This document shows, in pieces, positions 6,605 to 9,860 of a stretch of 9,860 nucleotides of DNA (within the stretch, counting starts at the first letter, position 1; each line of letters starts with the position of its first letter). The notes beneath the pieces are model-generated. The model was given only the letters and a program-made list of their open reading frames with translations. It was not told the DNA's origin and made no database searches. Location: contig JAJYGO010000004.1 of assembly GCA_021785115.1 (NCBI GenBank), positions 1 through 9,860 of the forward strand. Reading direction: 5' to 3'. The DNA is from Chloroflexota bacterium. Its GTDB lineage: Bacteria; Chloroflexota; Limnocylindria; Limnocylindrales; CSP1-4. A program made the translations under genes and the position numbers.

Positions 6605-7695
6605 CTATCCCGCTCCCCTCTGAAGTCGGGCCACCAACAAGACCGAGTTCGTGTCCCTATGATTGTGTGAATTCGGAAACTCGCGGAGGGTGAAAAGAGA
6701 AGGGAAGCTCCTCGGCGCCGGAATCCGGATGGCGTTCGAGACTCGAAGGTGGGGCATTTCTCCCCGGCGGCAGAGCGCGTAGAGACGCTCGAGTCCCTTC
6801 CAGCGCAGGAAGGTGTCCGCTACGAGACGCTCGTCCATCTGCGCGTCCTCGGCGTGTACGAAGGAATGCCTCCCGATGCGCGGCTGTTGATGCACCGCGC
6901 CCTCGGCGGTCTGGCCCCGCAGCGACACGACGCCGATGTCAGGCAGGGCGACGCCCTGCGACAGCAGTCGATCGATCTCGTCGCCGACACACCGTGCGGC
7001 TTGAGCGGGATCCGGACAGGGAACGGCCCGGAGCGTGGCGTCCCGGCGCGCCGCAACGATCGCCGCCTCGTCGCACGTGCGACCCAGGTATTTCTGTGCG
7101 AGCGCCTCGATCCCCGGCGGGCAGCGCCTGCCGCCCTTGAGGCGGCAGCGCGTCTGGACAGGTCCGGCGGCGGCGAGCGGTCTCCCCAGAATCCCTGGCC
7201 GGGATCGTGGAACGCCCACAGGCGCTGTCGGGCGAGGCCGCCCACGAGGCACCACGCCTCGAACGTCAGGTCCTGGCCCTCGTCCACGACCACCACGTCC
7301 CACTCCGGCCGGCACACGTCGCCTGCCCGCTCGTACGTGCGCCGCCAGTACTCGTTCCCCGCGTCCGGCGTCCGTGTGAGGCCATCGGCGGCGTCGACGA
7401 TACGCTTCGCGAGGCCGCTCACGGTCTGGACCTCGACGCCGGTCCCGGAGAGGCGTTCCGCGAGCCAGGTGCGGAGCGGCTGCGTGAAGCACAGGAGCAG
7501 CACACGCTCACCCCCCGCGGCGTGGCGGCAAGCGGCCTCGGCCGCGATGAGCGTCTTGCCGGACCCTGCGCCCCCCTGGACCAGCACCCGATCGTTCTCG
7601 GCGAACGTATCGAGCACCTCGAGCTGGTCCGGCTCGAGCGCGAACCGGCTCTCCCCCAGCGCGCGGACCCGCGTGCCGAGCGACAGAGATGGCAC
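6605..7695 (-). pseudogene. Superfamily 1 helicase part of a NERD-helicase, frameshifted and C-terminally truncated
   Basis: Starting at GTG 7695, the protein has Walker A GGAGSGKT (residues 41-48), the SF1 Walker B motif VVVVDEGQD (134-142) and HDPGQGFWGD (163-172). The family sequence then stops. From about 7147 it continues in the -1 frame with LKGGRRCPPGIEALAQKY, through DIGVVSLRGQT, to ADTFLRWKGLER near 6790. A single-base loss between about 7147 and 7160 explains this. After WKGLER the expected end of the helicase, with its ALTRA-type motif VI, is missing. The last 60 codons to TAG 6605 look unrelated and non-coding in style. A GGGGGAG ribosome-like site precedes GTG 7695, so a shorter separate product could be initiated, but without the later motifs it should not unwind DNA. 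The frameshift could also be a sequencing error. Confidence 0.75.
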
Positions 7696-7707
7696 CCACG
7701 TCTCCCC

Positions 7708-8232
7708 CTACATCTGGTGCAGCCGTTCGATCCAGCCGCCGCGCGCCGGCCCCGCGGCTGGCAGCGCCCGCTCGACGACGCTCGGCAGTACGTCGGGGAG
7801 CCAGGGCAGGTGGGAGCGCCCGATGACGACGCCCTTCAGCACGTCCTCGGTGGGCTGCACGTCGAAGTCGGTGTCCGGAAAGGCCAGCGCGGCGCCGTAC
7901 GCGGGCGCCTCGCAGTTCCAGTCCAGCAGCCGCCGGACCAGCTTCCGGACGAACCCGTGCGCCTGGTCGAGCGGCGCTATTTCGAAGGCGACTCCGTTCG
8001 TGTACCAGCGACCGTCGCGCTGCTCGATCCGGCCGCCCTTCACCTCGAGGACGAGGAGACCGCGGTCCGGGTGCGCCAGGACGAAGTCCCCCTCGCCTAT
8101 GTAGTTCTTCCCGTCGCGGATCCGCAGCGAATGCCACGCCGTCCAGCCGCCCGGGAGCCCTGACCGAAGCGCCGCCCAGACAGCCTTCTCGCCCTGCGAC
8201 TTCGCTGGCCGAGGCTCCTCGGCGGGATACAT
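7708..8232 (-). CDS. NERD-domain nuclease-related protein, split from its helicase
   Basis: Residues 45-80 carry the NERD core: EGDFV with D49, then LLVLEVKGG with E63 and K65, a PD-(D/E)XK-like nuclease signature. NERD proteins are normally fused to an SF1 helicase in one chain of about 600 residues. Here the frame is the same as the helicase downstream, but a TAG at 7710-7708 ends it at residue 174, twelve bases before GTG 7695. This is either a nonsense mutation in a fused gene or a natural split, since a ribosome-like site overlaps the stop. ATG 8232 is preferred because relatives begin with a MYP-like motif before SxxE; a TTG at 8280 and an ATG at 8274 are alternatives. Because the helicase partner is damaged, the whole locus is probably decaying. 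Confidence 0.75.
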   Translation of the reverse strand: MYPAEEPRPAKSQGEKAVWAALRSGLPGGWTAWHSLRIRDGKNYIGEGDFVLAHPDRGLLVLEVKGGRIEQRDGRWYTNGVAFEIAPLDQAHGFVRKLVRRLLDWNCEAPAYGAALAFPDTDFDVQPTEDVLKGVVIGRSHLPWLPDVLPSVVERALPAAGPARGGWIERLHQM

Positions 8233-8280
8233 GCGGCCGGGCAGCGGTGGAGGATCGCACGCAAGCCGGCGCATCTCCAA

Positions 8281-8414
8281 GATGACCGGCGCCGCGCGTC
8301 GGTCGCACCGGGATGCTGAGCACGGTCAACGACCCGATGTCCGCGCGCACCGTAAGGTGCTTGGCGAACGACGCACGCCCGCGGCCCTCCCGACGACAAA
8401 GCCCAGGATCACCA
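8281..8414. promoter_or_regulatory. Divergent intergenic region, NERD gene and nuclease gene
   Basis: This 134-bp spacer should hold outward promoters for the NERD gene (minus) and the nuclease gene (plus). No clear -10/-35 pair stands out. AGGA at 8405-8408 is the ribosome site for the plus-strand TTG at 8415. The plus frame is open from ATG 8313, but that extension is arginine/proline-rich and looks non-coding. Confidence 0.35.
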
Positions 8415-9428
8415 TTGAACCTCTTCCTCGCCACTCGAAGCCTGACCGATCAACGAGAGGATCACCTGACGGAATTCCTGTGCGCCGCCCTAGAGCACGC
8501 CCCTCGTTTCCGAGCTGGGTACACGGATCTCGTCGTCGCTCCGCTCGCACGCAAGCGAGCTTGGGGTGCCGTCCAGATCGCTGCGGTACGCACCCAGGTC
8601 GACTTCGCCGACACGGGGTGCCGGCCGGACCTCGTCCTCGAGCTGTCCAACGGTAAGGTGATCCTTTGCGAGCACAAGCTACTCGCGCCACAGACGCTCG
8701 GCAGCGAGGAGGACCCTCGACCGCAGCTCGAACGGTACCTGGATCTTCCTGCGGATGGCCTCGCATACGTTCGCAGCAGCTGGCGCCCCCCAGGGGACGC
8801 TGTCCTCACTCACGATAAGTACATCCGACCTGCGGAACGAGAGCACTTCCTCTGGCAGGACTTGTTCCCGCTCCTGGTTCCCGGAGAGCACGTGATTACG
8901 GACTGGCTTCGGGAAGGGTTCGAGGCGTTGAACTTCACACCTCCCCGCCCGAAGGTGGGCGCGCTGGATCTGCGTGGCACCCGGGACCAGCTCGACGACG
9001 CGTTCAATTTCGCGAAGCTGTGGGGAAGGACCAAGAGCATCGCCTATCACCGACGTTGCCGCATCCAGACCGGGAGCAGGGTCGAGCTATACCTGTGGCC
9101 TACGGGATCCTGCGTTACCGAGGTGTTCCTCTCGCCGGCGAACCCAGGACGTTTTCTCTTCCGGGCGACGCCGCGCGAGGGGATGTTCGAGGCTGCGCGC
9201 GAAGCGCTGGAGCGGACTGCAAGCGCGCTGGCAGCCCAGCCTGACGTCTCGGTCGCCCGGCTGAAGCGCGCCGCCGGTATCGTGAACGTCCTCGACGTGG
9301 TGACGACGCTCGACTCGGTGCTTCCGAGTACTGCCGAGTCGACCGAGCAGATGGAAGCGCGTCTCGTCGAGTACGTCGAGCCCTTGCTGGTGGCGCTTGG
9401 CGTCGGCCGAGGTACGGCGCAGACTTAA
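8415..9428 (+). CDS. PD-(D/E)XK nuclease superfamily protein
   Basis: With the TTG start at 8415 the protein has 337 residues and opens with MNLFLATRSLTDQREDHLTEFL, consistent with a family start. The nuclease core is E20 (LTEFL), D72 (RPDLVLEL), E86-H-K88 (VILCEHKLL) and Q104 (PQLERYL). This spaced E...D...ExK...Q pattern is the PD-(D/E)XK signature of restriction-type metal-dependent nucleases. Residues 190-330 form a mixed alpha/beta C-terminal part with no recognised motif, perhaps DNA recognition. The longer start at ATG 8313 is disfavoured because AGGA sits six bases before TTG 8415. The gene is transcribed away from the NERD/helicase remnant and no partner follows it. Stand-alone proteins of this type are common in defence islands. 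All catalytic residues are present, so it is probably intact; target unknown. Confidence 0.78.
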   Translation: MNLFLATRSLTDQREDHLTEFLCAALEHAPRFRAGYTDLVVAPLARKRAWGAVQIAAVRTQVDFADTGCRPDLVLELSNGKVILCEHKLLAPQTLGSEEDPRPQLERYLDLPADGLAYVRSSWRPPGDAVLTHDKYIRPAEREHFLWQDLFPLLVPGEHVITDWLREGFEALNFTPPRPKVGALDLRGTRDQLDDAFNFAKLWGRTKSIAYHRRCRIQTGSRVELYLWPTGSCVTEVFLSPANPGRFLFRATPREGMFEAAREALERTASALAAQPDVSVARLKRAAGIVNVLDVVTTLDSVLPSTAESTEQMEARLVEYVEPLLVALGVGRGTAQT

Positions 9429-9796
9429 CTTCACACGGCGAGATCGCTGCTTGTGATCCCCGGCAAAGAGGGCGGTCCGCAACAGTCTTCATCTCTCTGT
9501 CATTTGGTCCCAGCTGGCGCTCGGCCGACCGCCCAACGGGCTCGCGGGTGTGCACATGTGGGCGCACTGACCGCGTGAGTCGATCACTCTGATTGTTCGG
9601 GATCATTTTCGCCCGGCCGTGGGACGTGACCGCGCACTCTCCGTGGCGTAACGTGCACCGCGCCGCTTCGTCCGTCCGGCACATGACAGGGGCGCACCGT
9701 GGACAATCGCAGCTCGTTCCCCAGTTCGATCGAAGATCTCGGGTCAAGTCCCGAGTTGTGTGTAAATCGGACTCACGGTGAAGCTCCTCGAGTGCT
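9429..9796. other. Non-coding region with several inverted repeats
   Basis: No convincing gene is visible in these 368 bp. Visible structure: an 8-bp inverted pair GGGCGGTC (9470-9477) and GACCGCCC (9527-9534); a perfect 10-bp palindrome TTCGATCGAA (9725-9734); and CTCGGG/CCCGAG with a six-base loop (9738-9755). These lie between the nuclease gene and a minus-strand gene tail, so they may be terminators, recombinase or regulator sites, or an element end. The minus frame is open across much of this area but is rich in Arg, Ser and Pro and looks like shadow. Confidence 0.4.
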
Positions 9797-9800
9797 TCAC
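9778..9800 (-). terminator. 7-bp-stem hairpin at the end of the minus-strand gene
   Basis: GTGAAGC (9778-9784) pairs with GCTTCAC (9794-9800) around a nine-base loop containing CTCGAG. The stem includes the TGA stop of the minus-strand gene at 9799-9797. No clear T-run follows on the minus strand, so it may be a processed or factor-dependent 3' end, or a protein site, rather than a classical terminator. Confidence 0.4.
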
Positions 9801-9860
9801 GCGGCTTGGGCAATGTCCTCCTGATTCGATTGCAGCAGGGACATGTCGAGATAGCGGCGG
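9797..9860 (-). CDS. C-terminal end of a minus-strand gene, possibly a tyrosine recombinase
   Basis: The minus strand is open from the window edge to TGA at 9799-9797 and ends in YLDMSLLQSNQEDIAQAA. The composition reads like a genuine protein C-terminus. Many tyrosine recombinases end with T-x-R-Y-L-x-x-S, where Y is the nucleophile, followed by a short helix, and RRYLDMS would fit. With only 20 residues and no upstream catalytic residues visible, this is a guess. If correct, the island's integrase lies just right of the window and an attachment site might lie in the adjoining repeat-rich DNA. Confidence 0.4.
   Translation of the reverse strand, partial: RRYLDMSLLQSNQEDIAQAA

Noticed and set aside
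6600..6640. tRNA-like trace (minus strand reads GAGCGGGAT, as in many tRNA 3' ends)
   Set aside because: No TTCGA loop, acceptor or anticodon stem could be built around it.
6605..6790. Continuation of the helicase after WKGLER
   Set aside because: None of the three minus frames shows the expected motif VI or downstream sequence, so it is treated as replaced or random sequence read to the first stop.
9115..9813. Minus-strand 232-codon frame at the right end
   Set aside because: It overlaps the nuclease gene antisense and a different minus frame that gives a better C-terminus at 9797. It lacks motifs and has Arg/Ser-rich composition.
1..9860. CRISPR array, rRNA or complete insertion sequence
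   Set aside because: No regularly spaced repeats, no rRNA sequence and no transposase motifs were seen in any frame.

Overview
High-GC bacterial DNA with several GTG/TTG starts. No rRNA, tRNA or other taxonomic marker is visible, so the host cannot be named beyond 'GC-rich bacterium' (actinobacterial, myxobacterial or similar). The gene content is accessory: a Fic protein, a GHKL ATPase, a DNA methyltransferase, a DNA-glycosylase-like protein, a NERD/helicase remnant, a PD-(D/E)XK nuclease and, at the right edge, the tail of a possible integrase. This looks like a defence or genomic island.

Layout, left to right. 1-54 may be the C-terminal tail of an upstream gene (+). 105-914 (+) is a Fic protein that lacks its N-terminal part and starts at a TTG inside a short repeated, palindromic region. 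Converging on it is a tight four-gene minus-strand operon read from 6219 down to 1033: an Hsp90/MutL-like (GHKL) ATPase (6219-3889), a DNA methyltransferase of the DPFCGSGTT/TSPPY type (3840-2692), an HhH-GPD/Fe-S DNA-glycosylase-like protein (2672-1674) and a six-helix membrane protein (1656-1033). Gaps between these genes are 48, 19 and 17 nt. About 385 bp of non-coding DNA lies upstream of the operon and holds a 15/16-match inverted repeat around a 141-bp core, plus other hairpins. Further right on the minus strand is a NERD-helicase (8232-6605) that is broken three ways: an in-frame TAG between NERD and helicase, a frameshift near 7150, and loss of the C-terminal helicase motifs. Divergent from it is an intact PD-(D/E)XK nuclease-like gene (8415-9428, +). 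The last 430 bp hold inverted repeats and the end of a minus-strand gene (9860-9797).

The most interesting unit is the operon. An ATPase, a methyltransferase that could mark self DNA, a glycosylase-like DNA effector and a multi-pass membrane protein have the general composition of an anti-phage system. I do not recognise this exact four-gene set. GC content falls from about 68-73% in sampled lines of the first two genes to about 55% in the last two, so the glycosylase plus membrane pair may have been added as a module. Function in defence is inference; the domain calls rest on motifs visible in the translations.
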